DNA from: Pseudomonadota bacterium
GTDB lineage: Bacteria; Pseudomonadota; Gammaproteobacteria; Steroidobacterales; Steroidobacteraceae
Direction: 5' to 3'
Assembly: GCA_018240525.1 (NCBI GenBank)
Contig: JAFEFN010000003.1
Span: 124,001-188,000, forward strand
DNA: 64,000 nucleotides
Every line of letters begins with the position of its first letter. Position 1 is the first letter of the stretch. The notes below the pieces were generated by a model. That model had not been told where the DNA came from. It worked only from the letters and a program-made list of their open reading frames with translations, and made no database searches. The position numbers and the translations under genes are program-made. Below, one piece after another: positions 52,923-61,571 of the stretch.

Positions 52923-53711
52923 TCAGGCGCGCTGGCTGGAGACCGAGACGATCTCCCCGGTCATGTAGCTGGCAAGGTCGCTCGCCAGGAAGATGATCAC
53001 GTTGGCGATCTCCCAGGTCTCGGCGGTGCGCCCGAAGGCCTCGCGGCCCTTCAGCTCGGCGAGCAGCTCGTCGCTGGTCACGCGGTTGAGGAAGGCGTGC
53101 ATGGCGATGCTGGGGGCGACCGCGTTGATGCGCACGCCGTGCTCGGCCGCCTCGATCGCCGAGCAGCGCGTGAAGGCCATGACGCCCGCCTTGGCGGCCG
53201 CGTAGTGCGACTGCAGTGCCTGCGCGCGCCAGCCGAGCACGGAGGCATTGTTGACGATGGCCCCGCCGCGGTTGGCGTACATGTGCGGCAGGATCGCGCG
53301 GGTCATGCGAAAGACGCTGGTCAGGGAGACGTCGATGACCTTGGACCACTGCTCGTCGGTCATCTCGGTGACGGCGGCCGAGCCGCCCAGTCCCGCATTG
53401 TTGACCAGCACGTCGACGCGGCCCATGGCCTGCACCGCGCCCGCCACGAGGCCCTGCACGTCGCTCTCGCGCGTGACGTCGCACACCTTGGCGTCGACGG
53501 CGCCGGCTTTGAGCGCGCGCAGCCGCTCGACCGCCTCGCCGAGCCGGCGCTCGTGGATGTCGCTGACGAAGACGCGCGCGCCCTCCTCCAGCGCCCGCTT
53601 CGCGGTCGCAAAGCCGATGCCCGTGCCCGCCGCCGCGGTCACGAGCACGTTGCGGCCGGCGAGCAGGTTGCGCGCCGGCGGGTAGGCCGGGGTGTCCACA
53701 GGGGCGCTCAT
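52923..53711 (-). CDS. ipdF: IpdF-like short-chain dehydrogenase (5-hydroxy-HIC-CoA dehydrogenase)
   Basis: A 262-residue SDR. The sequence closely follows M. tuberculosis Rv3559c (IpdF): VLVTAAAGTGIG, IHERRLGE, DVSLTSVFRMTRA, the catalytic segment NNASVLGWRAQALQSHYAAAK and RCSAIEAAEHGVRINAVAPSIA. IpdF oxidises the 5-hydroxyl of a bicyclic C/D-ring CoA intermediate. It is coupled to the upstream SDR (ATGA). The match is from memory of the family. Confidence 0.82.
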   Translation of the reverse strand: MSAPVDTPAYPPARNLLAGRNVLVTAAAGTGIGFATAKRALEEGARVFVSDIHERRLGEAVERLRALKAGAVDAKVCDVTRESDVQGLVAGAVQAMGRVDVLVNNAGLGGSAAVTEMTDEQWSKVIDVSLTSVFRMTRAILPHMYANRGGAIVNNASVLGWRAQALQSHYAAAKAGVMAFTRCSAIEAAEHGVRINAVAPSIAMHAFLNRVTSDELLAELKGREAFGRTAETWEIANVIIFLASDLASYMTGEIVSVSSQRA

Positions 53712-54613
53712 GTGCCGTAGACCTTCTTCGGCGCCGGCCGCTCGGCGAGGAGCTTCCGGACCGCCGCGCCGACCTCGGCCGGCTGCCAGCGGGCCTGCTT
53801 GTCGATGGCCGGGCCGTCGCTCCAGCCGCGGTCGATCATGATCTTGCCGCCCTCGAGCTCGAACACGCAGCCGGTGACCTCGCGCGACTCGGCGCTGCCG
53901 AGCCACACCACCGCCGGCGCGATGTTGTCCGGGTCCTGCACGTCGAAGCCCGAGTCCGGGCGCTTCATCTTCTCGGCGAAGGCCTGCTCGGTCATGCGCG
54001 TGCGCGCCGCCGGCGCCAGCGCATTGGCGGTGATGCCGTAGCGGCCGAGCTCGGCCGCCTGCACGAGCGTCAGGGTGGCGATCCCGCCCTTGGCGGCCGA
54101 GTAGGCGCTCTGCGCCATGCTGCCGTTCAGTCCGGCGCCGGAGGAGGTGTTGATGATGCGCGCATCGACCGGCTTGCCCTGCTTGGCACAGGCCCGCCAG
54201 TAGTCCACCGCGTGGCGGGCGACGCAGAAGTGCCCGCGCAGGTGCACCTTCATGGTCGCATCCCACTCCTCCACCGTGGCGCTGACGAACATGCGGTCGC
54301 GCACGACGCCGGCGTTGTTCACCACCACGTCCAGGCCGCCGAAGTGCTCGATCGCCGTGGCGATGATCCGCCCGGCGCCGTCCCACTCCGAGACATCGTC
54401 GCCGTTGGCGACCGCCTCGCCGCCGGCGGAGCGGATCTCATCCACCACCGCCTGCGCGGTGGCCGTGTCGCGCCCCGCGCCCGCGAGGCTCGTCCCCAGG
54501 TCGTTGACCACGACCTTGGCGCCCTCCCGGGCGAAGGCCAGCGCGTACGAGCGCCCGAGCCCGCGGCCCGCACCGGTGATGACGACGATCCTTCCCGCGC
54601 AAACACCTGCCAT
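53708..54613 (-). CDS. SDR-family oxidoreductase of the MFE-2/Rv3548c type
   Basis: A 301-residue SDR: GAGRGLGRSYALAFAREGAKVVVNDLG, NNAGVVRDRMF, active site INTSSGAGLNGSMAQSAYSAAK, ending in a C-terminal tail. The pattern matches the 3-hydroxyacyl-CoA dehydrogenase domain of multifunctional enzymes and the mycobacterial Rv3548c family found in the same regulon. Likely oxidises a hydroxyacyl-CoA in beta-oxidation of the ring-opened product. Confidence 0.82.
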   Translation of the reverse strand: MAGVCAGRIVVITGAGRGLGRSYALAFAREGAKVVVNDLGTSLAGAGRDTATAQAVVDEIRSAGGEAVANGDDVSEWDGAGRIIATAIEHFGGLDVVVNNAGVVRDRMFVSATVEEWDATMKVHLRGHFCVARHAVDYWRACAKQGKPVDARIINTSSGAGLNGSMAQSAYSAAKGGIATLTLVQAAELGRYGITANALAPAARTRMTEQAFAEKMKRPDSGFDVQDPDNIAPAVVWLGSAESREVTGCVFELEGGKIMIDRGWSDGPAIDKQARWQPAEVGAAVRKLLAERPAPKKVYGT

Positions 54614-54614
54614 G

Positions 54615-55769
54615 TCAGAGCCTCTCGATGATCGTGACGTTGGCCTGGCCGCCGCCTTCGCACATGGTCTGCAGGCCGTAGCGTCCGCCACGCCGTTCCA
54701 GCTCGTGCAGCAGGGTCGTCATCAGTCTCGCGCCGGTGGCCCCCAGCGGGTGCCCGAGGGCGATCGCGCCGCCGTTCACGTTCACGCGCGACATGTCCGC
54801 GTCCAGGTCGTGCTGCCAGGCGAGCACGACGGAGGCGAAGGCCTCGTTGATCTCGACCAGGTCGATGTCGGAGAGCTTCATGCCCGCCCGCGCGAGCGCG
54901 TACTGGGTGGCCGGGATCGGCGCGGTCAGCATCCACACCGGGTCCGCGCCGCGCACCGAGAGGTGGTGGATGCGGGCGCGCGGCTTGAGCTTGTGGCGGC
55001 GCACCGCGTCCGCCGAGGCGATGAGGAGCGCGGCCGAGCCGTCGGCGATCTGGCTGGAGACCGCGGCGGTGATGCGCCCGTCCGGGGACAGGGGGGCGAG
55101 CGTCGCCATCTTCTCGAGCGTCGTGCCGGCGCGCGGCGTCTCGTCCTGGGTGAGCCCGTTCAGGGGGGCGATCTCGGCGGTGAAGTGGCCCCTGGCGATG
55201 GCATCGATGGCGCGCCGGTTGCTTTCCAGCGCGAACTCCTCCATCGCCTGCCGGCTGATGTTCCACTTCTCGGCGATCATCTGCGCGGAACGGAACTGCG
55301 AGACCTCCTGCGTGCCGTAGCGGGCGCGCCAGCCGGGGGAGCCGCTGAAGGGGTCGCTCATGCCCAGCTCGCGTCCGGCGACCATCGCCGCCCCGATCGG
55401 GATCTGGTTCATGGTCTGCACGCCGCCGGCGATCACCAGGTCCTGCGTGCCGCTCATCACCGCCTGCGCGGCAAAGTGCACCGCCTGCTGCGAGGAGCCG
55501 CACTGCCGGTCGACCGTGGTCCCCGGCACGTGGTCCGGGAAGCCGGCCACCAGCCAGCAGGTGCGCGCGATGTCGCCGGCCTGCGTGCCGAGCTGGTCCA
55601 CGCAGCCGAAGACCACGTCGTCGATCTGCGCGGGATCGACCCCGGTGCGCTCCACGAGGGCCTTGATGGCGTGGGCGCCGAGGTCGGCGGCATGGATGCC
55701 GGCCAGCGTCCCTTTTTTCTTGCCGGTCGGGCTGCGCACGGCGCCGATAATGTAGGCCTCGTTGCTCAT
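54615..55769 (-). CDS. fadA6: FadA6-like thiolase of C/D-ring degradation
   Basis: A 384-residue thiolase that closely follows M. tuberculosis FadA6: GKKKGTLAGIHAADLGA, TVDRQCGSSQQA (Cys90), QISDGSAALL-type region, NGGAIALGHPLGATGA (His340), and the C-terminal YGLQTMCEGGGQANVTIIERL pattern (Cys370). FadA6 performs thiolysis of the dioxo-dicarboxylyl-CoA formed after both rings are opened. Eleven bp downstream of an acyl-CoA dehydrogenase. Confidence 0.88.
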   Translation of the reverse strand: MSNEAYIIGAVRSPTGKKKGTLAGIHAADLGAHAIKALVERTGVDPAQIDDVVFGCVDQLGTQAGDIARTCWLVAGFPDHVPGTTVDRQCGSSQQAVHFAAQAVMSGTQDLVIAGGVQTMNQIPIGAAMVAGRELGMSDPFSGSPGWRARYGTQEVSQFRSAQMIAEKWNISRQAMEEFALESNRRAIDAIARGHFTAEIAPLNGLTQDETPRAGTTLEKMATLAPLSPDGRITAAVSSQIADGSAALLIASADAVRRHKLKPRARIHHLSVRGADPVWMLTAPIPATQYALARAGMKLSDIDLVEINEAFASVVLAWQHDLDADMSRVNVNGGAIALGHPLGATGARLMTTLLHELERRGGRYGLQTMCEGGGQANVTIIERL

Positions 55770-55780
55770 CAGTGGATCCT

Positions 55781-56839
55781 CTAGGCGGTTCGTTCGAAAG
55801 TCTGGTCCGGGCCGAGCGCGAAGGCTTCCTCGCACACCAGGCCCTGCAGGCGCCGGGAATGGAAGCTGTGGTCGCCCCAGGCGCCGGCGAGCGCCCAGGC
55901 GCGCTTCATGTAGAAGTGCAGGTCGACCTCCCAGGAGTAGCCCATCGCCCCGTGCACCTGGATGGCCATCCGTGCAGCGAGATCGGCCGCATCCGCAGCG
56001 GCAAGCTTGGCATGCGAGAGGGCCGCGAGCGAGCGGGCGCCGGTGCGCCCCACGTGCGCCACCGCCGCGTACACCACCGCACGCGCGAACTCCAGCTTCA
56101 CCGCGACGCTCGCGAGGTGGTGCTTGATCGCCTGGTAGGCGCCGATGGGCTTGCCGAACTGCTCGCGCTCCTTTGCATAGGCCACGCTGATGGCGAGCAT
56201 GCGCGCGCCCACCCCGAGGCTCTGCGCCGCGACGTACAGGGCGGCGCGACTGAGCACGTTCTCCCCGAGGGCACGGGCGACCGCGCCCCTGCACAGGGGC
56301 GCCGCGGAGGCGCGCACGACCGGGCGCCCCAGCCGGCGGCCGGCATCGATCGAGGGCTCGACGATCACGTCCACGCCGGCCGCCTCGATGAGGTAGGCCG
56401 CATCCGACTCGCACAGCAGCCAGTGCGTGGGCGCCGGCGGCAGGTTGGCCAGGGGATTGCGCGAGTGGGCCAGCGCGAGGCGCGCTTCCCCCGATGCCAG
56501 CTGCGGCAGCAGCGCCTTGACCGAGGGCAGGCCGGCGTGTGCCCCGAGCGCCGGCAGCGCGACGGCCGCCTGCTCGACCAGGGGTTCGGGCAGGGCTGCA
56601 TGCCCGGCTTCCTCCGCCAGCAGGATGAAGTCGGCATCGGCCAGTCCCAGCCCCCCGTCGCCTTCGGCGGCCAGCACCCCGAACAGGCCCAGTTCCGCCA
56701 GGCGCGCCCAGCGTGCTTCCGCCTGCGTGTCGCGGCCGTCGTACAGCGCGCGCAGCTGCTCGGGCGCGCAGATGTCCGCGGTGAGCTCGCGGAACGCCCC
56801 CGCCATCAGCTGCTGCTCCTCGGTGAAGGTGAAGTCCAT
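55781..56839 (-). CDS. ipdE2: Acyl-CoA dehydrogenase, short subunit (IpdE2/FadE33-like)
   Basis: A 352-residue acyl-CoA dehydrogenase homologue shorter than usual, with a weak nucleotide/acyl cleft but a normal C-terminal helical domain (EREQFGKPIGAYQAIKHHLA, IQVHGAMGYSWEVDLHFYMK). In actinobacterial steroid degradation IpdE1 and IpdE2 (FadE30, FadE33) form a heteromeric enzyme; the short subunit lies beside a full-length one here with a 3-bp gap, supporting the same arrangement. FadE32 is an alternative orthologue. Confidence 0.72.
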   Translation of the reverse strand: MDFTFTEEQQLMAGAFRELTADICAPEQLRALYDGRDTQAEARWARLAELGLFGVLAAEGDGGLGLADADFILLAEEAGHAALPEPLVEQAAVALPALGAHAGLPSVKALLPQLASGEARLALAHSRNPLANLPPAPTHWLLCESDAAYLIEAAGVDVIVEPSIDAGRRLGRPVVRASAAPLCRGAVARALGENVLSRAALYVAAQSLGVGARMLAISVAYAKEREQFGKPIGAYQAIKHHLASVAVKLEFARAVVYAAVAHVGRTGARSLAALSHAKLAAADAADLAARMAIQVHGAMGYSWEVDLHFYMKRAWALAGAWGDHSFHSRRLQGLVCEEAFALGPDQTFERTA

Positions 56840-56842
56840 GGG

Positions 56843-58006
56843 TCAGGCGCGCGGCAGGCCGAGCAGCCGCTCGGCAATGAGGTTGCGCTGGATCTCGTTG
56901 GTCCCGGCGTAGATGGGGCCGGCGAGGGAGAACATGAAGCCCTCGAGCCAGCTCGGGTCGAGGCACTCGGGGGACCCGGCGGCCAGCTCGGCGCGGTCAC
57001 CGAGCAGGCTCATCGCGGTGCGATGCAGCTCCAGGTCCAGCTCCGACCAGAAGATCTTGTTGAGGCTCGCCTCGACCCCGATGCTGCCGCCGGCCATCAG
57101 GCGGCTCGCGGTGCGGTAGGTGTTGAGCGCGTAGGCCTCGGCGTCCATCCACGCCTGCGCCACCCGCGCCCCCAGGGCCGGATCGGCGCCGGCGGCCTGG
57201 CGGCGCCACAGCTGCACCAGCTTCTGCGCGGCCACCTGGAAACGCGCCGGGCTGCGCAGCATCAGCCCGCGCTCAAAGCCCGCGGTCGCCATCGCGATCT
57301 GCCAGCCCGCGCCGGCATCGCCCAGGCGGTTGGCGACCGGCACGCGGGCGTCCTCGAAGAATATCTCGGCGAAGCCGGGCTCGCCGTGGATCTGGCGGAT
57401 GCCGCGGACGCGCACGCCGGGGTGCCGCAGCGGCACCAGGATGAAGCTCAGCCCCTTGTGGCGCTCGGAACCGGGCTCGGTGCGGAAGATCCCGAAGCAC
57501 CAGTCGGCGAAGGCGGCGCGCGAGGACCAGATCTTGTGGCCCTTGAGCACGTAGTGATCGCCGTCGCGCACGGCCGTGGCGCGCAGTGCGGCCAGGTCCG
57601 AGCCGGACTGCGGCTCCGACCAGCCCTGGGCCCAGATCTCCTCGCCGGCGGCCATGCGCGGCAGGAAGCGCGCCTTCTGCTCGGGCGTGCCGAACTCCAT
57701 GAGGGTGGGGCCGAGCAGGAAGATGCCGTTCTGGTTCACGCGCAGCGGCGCGTTCGCGCGGTAGTACTCTTCCTCGAAGATCAGCCAGTCGATCAGGCTG
57801 GCGCCGCGGCCCCCGTATTGCTGCGGCCAGGTGATCATCCCCCAGTTGCCCGAGGCGAGCGTGCGCTCCCACTCGCGGTGCTGGGCGAAGCCCTCCTCGC
57901 TCTCCAGCGTCTTCAGCGCCCTGGCCGGCACGTGCGCCTGCATCCACGCACGCACCTCGGCGCGGAAGCGCTGCTGGGCGGGCGTGAAGTTGAAATCCAG
58001 TGCCAT
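56843..58006 (-). CDS. ipdE1: Acyl-CoA dehydrogenase, large subunit (IpdE1/FadE30-like)
   Basis: A 387-residue acyl-CoA dehydrogenase: MITWPQQYGGRGASLID, QGWSEPQSGSDLAALRATAV, HKIWSSRAAFADWCFGIFRT, and C-terminus YAGTNEIQRNLIAERLLGLPRA. In M. tuberculosis FadE30 with FadE33 dehydrogenates 5-hydroxy-HIP-CoA. The two adjacent genes support a heteromer. FadE31 is the alternative orthologue. Confidence 0.76.
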   Translation of the reverse strand: MALDFNFTPAQQRFRAEVRAWMQAHVPARALKTLESEEGFAQHREWERTLASGNWGMITWPQQYGGRGASLIDWLIFEEEYYRANAPLRVNQNGIFLLGPTLMEFGTPEQKARFLPRMAAGEEIWAQGWSEPQSGSDLAALRATAVRDGDHYVLKGHKIWSSRAAFADWCFGIFRTEPGSERHKGLSFILVPLRHPGVRVRGIRQIHGEPGFAEIFFEDARVPVANRLGDAGAGWQIAMATAGFERGLMLRSPARFQVAAQKLVQLWRRQAAGADPALGARVAQAWMDAEAYALNTYRTASRLMAGGSIGVEASLNKIFWSELDLELHRTAMSLLGDRAELAAGSPECLDPSWLEGFMFSLAGPIYAGTNEIQRNLIAERLLGLPRA

Positions 58007-58014
58007 GGGGGCCG

Positions 58015-58764
58015 TCAGTACTTCGCGGTGTTCTTGTCTTTGACGAAGGCGTCGCGCGCCTTCTGCGAGTCCTCGTGCAGGTACATCTCCAGCGTGAAGC
58101 CCTGCTCGAAGCGGTAGCCATGGTCGACATCGCGCGGCTCGAGGCCGTTGAGCGCCTCCTTGGCCAGCACCAGCGCGCGGCGGCTCTTGGCGGCGATGAC
58201 TTCCGCGAAGGCGCGCGCCTCCTCGAGCAGCTTCGCCGCCGGCACCAGCTTCTCCGCCGCCCCGAGGCGGTAGGCCTCGGCGGCCGGGATCCGGCCGCCG
58301 GTGAAGAACGCGGCCCGCACCTTGTGCAGCGGGAACATGCGCGAGAGGTGCGAAGCGCCACCCATGGCGCCGCGGTCGACCTCGGGCAGCGAGAAGTAGG
58401 CATCCTCGGCGGCGATGACCACATCGCTCGCCCCGCAGATGCCGATGCCGCCACCGATGACGAAGCCGTGCACGGCGGTCACCACCGGGACCTCGCAGCC
58501 GCGCACCGCGCGGAAGGTGCGGAAGTTGCCGCGGTTCAGGTCGACGATGCGCTCCGGGTGCTGCTGCATCTCCTTGATGTCCACGCCGGCGCAGAAGCCC
58601 TTGCCCTCTGCGCGCACCAGCACGCAGCGCACCTCGGGATGGGCACCGAGCGCCTCGATGAGGGCCGGCAGCTCGTTCCAGGCCTTGCTGTCCAGGGCGT
58701 TGACCGGCGGGTGATCGAGGATGAGCTCGCCGAGGTGTCCGCGGATCTCAGTGCGCGTGGCCAT
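58015..58764 (-). CDS. echA20: EchA20-like ring-D hydrolase (crotonase fold)
   Basis: A 249-residue crotonase. Close to M. tuberculosis EchA20: RAEGKGFCAGVDIKEMQ, VTAVHGFVIGGGIGICGASD and FSLPEVDRGAMGGASHLSR. EchA20 hydrolyses a cyclic beta-diketone CoA to open steroid ring D. Eight bp precedes the ipdE1-like gene, as expected for the operon. Confidence 0.86.
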   Translation of the reverse strand: MATRTEIRGHLGELILDHPPVNALDSKAWNELPALIEALGAHPEVRCVLVRAEGKGFCAGVDIKEMQQHPERIVDLNRGNFRTFRAVRGCEVPVVTAVHGFVIGGGIGICGASDVVIAAEDAYFSLPEVDRGAMGGASHLSRMFPLHKVRAAFFTGGRIPAAEAYRLGAAEKLVPAAKLLEEARAFAEVIAAKSRRALVLAKEALNGLEPRDVDHGYRFEQGFTLEMYLHEDSQKARDAFVKDKNTAKY

Positions 58765-58799
58765 GACCGTCCCCTTTAAGGATGTAGTGTGCGCGAAGC

Positions 58800-59870
58800 C
58801 TACTGTGGTGCGGCGTCGCCGCGCAGCGCCGCCAGGCGCCCGCGCGCCTCGCGCACGATCCCCTGGATGAGCTCCTCGCAGCTGGGCAGGTCGCTCAGGC
58901 GCCCGGCCACCAGTCCCGTGGCCAGCAGGCCGCGCTGCGGCTCCCCCGAGATCATCGAGCGCTGGAACAGGACCGGCGCGATGGCCGCCATGAGCGACTG
59001 CCCGAGCGACATGTCGCTGCCATGGCCCATCTTGCGCGCCGCGGACAACATCTCGGCAATGCTGGCGCCGGTGAGGCGCTTGAGCTGCCAGGCGCTGGTG
59101 AGCGCCAGGTACAGCATGCGCGCGCGGCCGGCCTTCTCGATCTGCGACAGGGTCTCGTTGCGGATCATGCGCTGCGGCAGGCCGTCCACCTTGGTCGTGA
59201 CCAGGATGTCCTCCGTGCCGGCCCGGGTGTAGCGCTGCTTCGTGACCTCGGGCACCGGACAGTCGCGCGTCATCAGAAAGCGCGTGCCCATGGCGATGCC
59301 CTGCGCGCCGTAGGCGAGCGCGGCGGCGAGCCCGCGGCCGTCGGCAAAGCCCCCGGCGGCGATCACCGGCACCTTCACGGTGTCCAGCACCTGCGGCAGC
59401 AGCACGGTGCTGGCCACCGAGCCGGTATGCCCGCCGCCCTCGCCGCCCTGCACGGTGATCATGTCGACGCCGAGCTCGACCATCTTCTTGGCGTGCTTGA
59501 CTGCCCCGACCGTGGGGACGCAGGCGATGCCGGCATCGCGGAAGCGCGCGATCATCTTCTTGTCCGGGCCGCGCCCGAAGCTCACCGCCGTCACCTTGGC
59601 ATCGATCAGGGTCTGCACGATGCGCTCGGCGCCGGGCTGGAACATGTGGAAGTTCACCCCGAACGGCGCGCTCGTCATCGAGCGCACGCGCTCGATCGCC
59701 GGGCCCACTTCCTCCGGGCTGAGCACCGCGGCGGCCAGGAAGCCGAAGCCGCCCGCGTTGCAGGTGGCGGCCACCAGCTCCGGCCGCGCCACCCAGCCCA
59801 TCGCCGTCTGGATGATCGGGTAGCGGCAGCCGAGGCGCTGCGTGAGCGCAGTGCTGAGCGGGTCGCTCAC
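58800..59870 (-). CDS. ipdC: IpdC-like flavin oxidoreductase (nitronate-monooxygenase family)
   Basis: A 356-residue FMN TIM-barrel protein related to nitronate monooxygenases: PIIQTAMGWVARPELVAATC, GEGGGHTGSVAST, VIAAGGFADGRGLAAALAYGA. IpdC introduces a double bond in a HIC-CoA intermediate in actinobacterial steroid degradation. GTG 59870 overlaps the ipdB stop (GTGA), as in other ipdABC operons. True nitronate monooxygenase activity is possible but the context argues otherwise. Confidence 0.86.
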   Translation of the reverse strand: MSDPLSTALTQRLGCRYPIIQTAMGWVARPELVAATCNAGGFGFLAAAVLSPEEVGPAIERVRSMTSAPFGVNFHMFQPGAERIVQTLIDAKVTAVSFGRGPDKKMIARFRDAGIACVPTVGAVKHAKKMVELGVDMITVQGGEGGGHTGSVASTVLLPQVLDTVKVPVIAAGGFADGRGLAAALAYGAQGIAMGTRFLMTRDCPVPEVTKQRYTRAGTEDILVTTKVDGLPQRMIRNETLSQIEKAGRARMLYLALTSAWQLKRLTGASIAEMLSAARKMGHGSDMSLGQSLMAAIAPVLFQRSMISGEPQRGLLATGLVAGRLSDLPSCEELIQGIVREARGRLAALRGDAAPQ

Positions 59871-60676
59871 GAGGGCTTGCCGGCCGCGCGCGGCGCGAAC
59901 GCGGAAGGGTTGCCCTTGATGACGCTGGCGCGCAGGTTGTGCGGGTCCAGGCGCCGGATGATCGCCAGCTGCTCGGCCGTCGGCCCCGCGGTGGTGGGCA
60001 GCGTGCCGGCTGCCTCCAGCGGGAACCCGGTGGCCGCCCGCACCTGCTCGAGGCTCACGCCCGGGTGCAGCGAGCGCACGCGCACCGCGTGGTTCGCCCC
60101 GCCGAAGTCCATGACGCACAGGTCGGTGACGATCAGGCGCAGGTCGACGTGCCGGTCGCTGACCCCTTGGGGCCAGCGTGCCGGGTTGTAGCCGACGCCG
60201 CCGACCACGTCGACTTCGCCCGCCACGAAGACCCGCGGGCCGTGGTTGGGCACGAACATCGAGTTCGGGTGCGAGATGCTGTTGCCCGGCAGGCCGCGCA
60301 TGCCGAGCATCTGCACCTTCGGCTTGAACGGGTCGCCGATGCCGGAGAGATTGGTCTGCCCGAAGCGGTCGATCTGGATCGGCCCGATCATGACGTGGCG
60401 CTTGCCGCCCCACACGCAATCGAACACGCGCGCGAAGGACATGGCGCCGGAGAAGCGCGGCACGTAGCTGCCGCGCGGTCCGAGCGGCACCGGCTCCTCG
60501 ACGAGGTAGGCCTCCGCGTCGGTCATCATGAGCTCGGGCGAGTGGGTGAGCTTGGCGAGGCTGGCCCCGAGGCGCGGCACGACGCCGATGCCCGAGGCGA
60601 GCAGCTCGCCGTTGCCGCGCCAGGCCTCCGAGGCGGCGACGACGAGCAGTTCCGCGAGGGTGAAGTCTGCGCTCAT
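59867..60676 (-). CDS. ipdB: IpdB, CoA-transferase-like ring-C hydrolase beta subunit
   Basis: A 269-residue CoA-transferase family I beta-type protein: GKRHVMIGPIQIDRFGQTNLSGIGDPF, MRGLPGNSISHPNS, VDLRLIVTDLCVMDFGG. IpdAB looks like a CoA-transferase but hydrolyses COCHEA-CoA to open steroid ring C. Only two bases separate its ATG from the ipdA stop, and it overlaps ipdC. Confidence 0.88.
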   Translation of the reverse strand: MSADFTLAELLVVAASEAWRGNGELLASGIGVVPRLGASLAKLTHSPELMMTDAEAYLVEEPVPLGPRGSYVPRFSGAMSFARVFDCVWGGKRHVMIGPIQIDRFGQTNLSGIGDPFKPKVQMLGMRGLPGNSISHPNSMFVPNHGPRVFVAGEVDVVGGVGYNPARWPQGVSDRHVDLRLIVTDLCVMDFGGANHAVRVRSLHPGVSLEQVRAATGFPLEAAGTLPTTAGPTAEQLAIIRRLDPHNLRASVIKGNPSAFAPRAAGKPS

Positions 60677-60678
60677 GC

Positions 60679-61560
60679 TCAGAACACCGGCGGCGGCAGG
60701 GAGCCGAGCCGCGCCGCACCGCCCTGGCGCTCCAGGTACTGTGCCTCGGGAAGGGCCACGAAGTCGGCGACGTAGCGCGACCAGCCGTCCGCCTCGCCCG
60801 CCAGGGTGGTGTAGGCCTTCAGGTGTTCCATGTCCCAGCCGTAGGCGGGCGGGTTGGAGGTGGGGTGGGCACCGAAGCGCGCCGGCACCACCCCCGTGAC
60901 GTAGCTGCGCTCGACGATGTTGAAGCGCGCGTCGGCGCTGTATTTCAGGTCCAGCCGCTCGCTGAGCTCCTCGCAGCTGGCGTAGGTGCGTGCCGCGGCG
61001 CGCGCGAACAGCTCGTCGAAGTACGGGTCGGGCCCGAGCGTCTGCACGTTGCCGAGGCGGTCGGCGCGGTCGACGTGGATGAGGGCCACGTCCAGGTTCA
61101 GCGCCGGCATCGCCAGCAGCACCTCGCCGTCGGCGTACGGGGACTTCACGGTGCGGAAGTCGGGATTGAGCTTCATGACATCCGTGGCCAGCCCCACCCG
61201 GGTCGGCAGGAACGGCACGCGCATCGCCGCGGCGCGCAGGCCCCACTGCAAGAGGCCCTCGTCGAGTTCGTGCGCCTCGATGCTGCCCGCTTCGCGGGCC
61301 TTGCGGAACCAGGGCTCCACCGGGATGGCATCGAGCGAGACGAAGCCGTAATACAGGCGGCGCACCTTGCCGGCCGCGCACAGCATGCCGACGTCCGGAC
61401 CGCCGTAGGCGACCACGGTCAGGTCCCTGAGGTTCGAGCGCAGGATCTCGCGCACCAGCGCCATGGGCTTGCGCCGCGGGCCCCAGCCGCCGATGCCGAT
61501 CGTCATGCCATCGTGCAGCCCGGCGATGACGGCGCCCGCACTCAGTGTCTTGTCGAACAT
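60679..61560 (-). CDS. ipdA: IpdA, CoA-transferase-like ring-C hydrolase alpha subunit
   Basis: A 293-residue CoA-transferase alpha-type protein: MTIGIGGWGPRRKPMALVREILR, VVAYGGPDVGMLCAAGKVRRLYYGF, then the IEAHELDEGLLQWG segment that by my memory carries the catalytic Glu (Glu105 in M. tuberculosis). Partner of IpdB directly downstream. The start at 61560 gives a family-like N-terminus; earlier starts overlap the hsaC stop. Confidence 0.87.
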   Translation of the reverse strand: MFDKTLSAGAVIAGLHDGMTIGIGGWGPRRKPMALVREILRSNLRDLTVVAYGGPDVGMLCAAGKVRRLYYGFVSLDAIPVEPWFRKAREAGSIEAHELDEGLLQWGLRAAAMRVPFLPTRVGLATDVMKLNPDFRTVKSPYADGEVLLAMPALNLDVALIHVDRADRLGNVQTLGPDPYFDELFARAAARTYASCEELSERLDLKYSADARFNIVERSYVTGVVPARFGAHPTSNPPAYGWDMEHLKAYTTLAGEADGWSRYVADFVALPEAQYLERQGGAARLGSLPPPVF

Positions 61561-61571
61561 CGCGGCCGGCC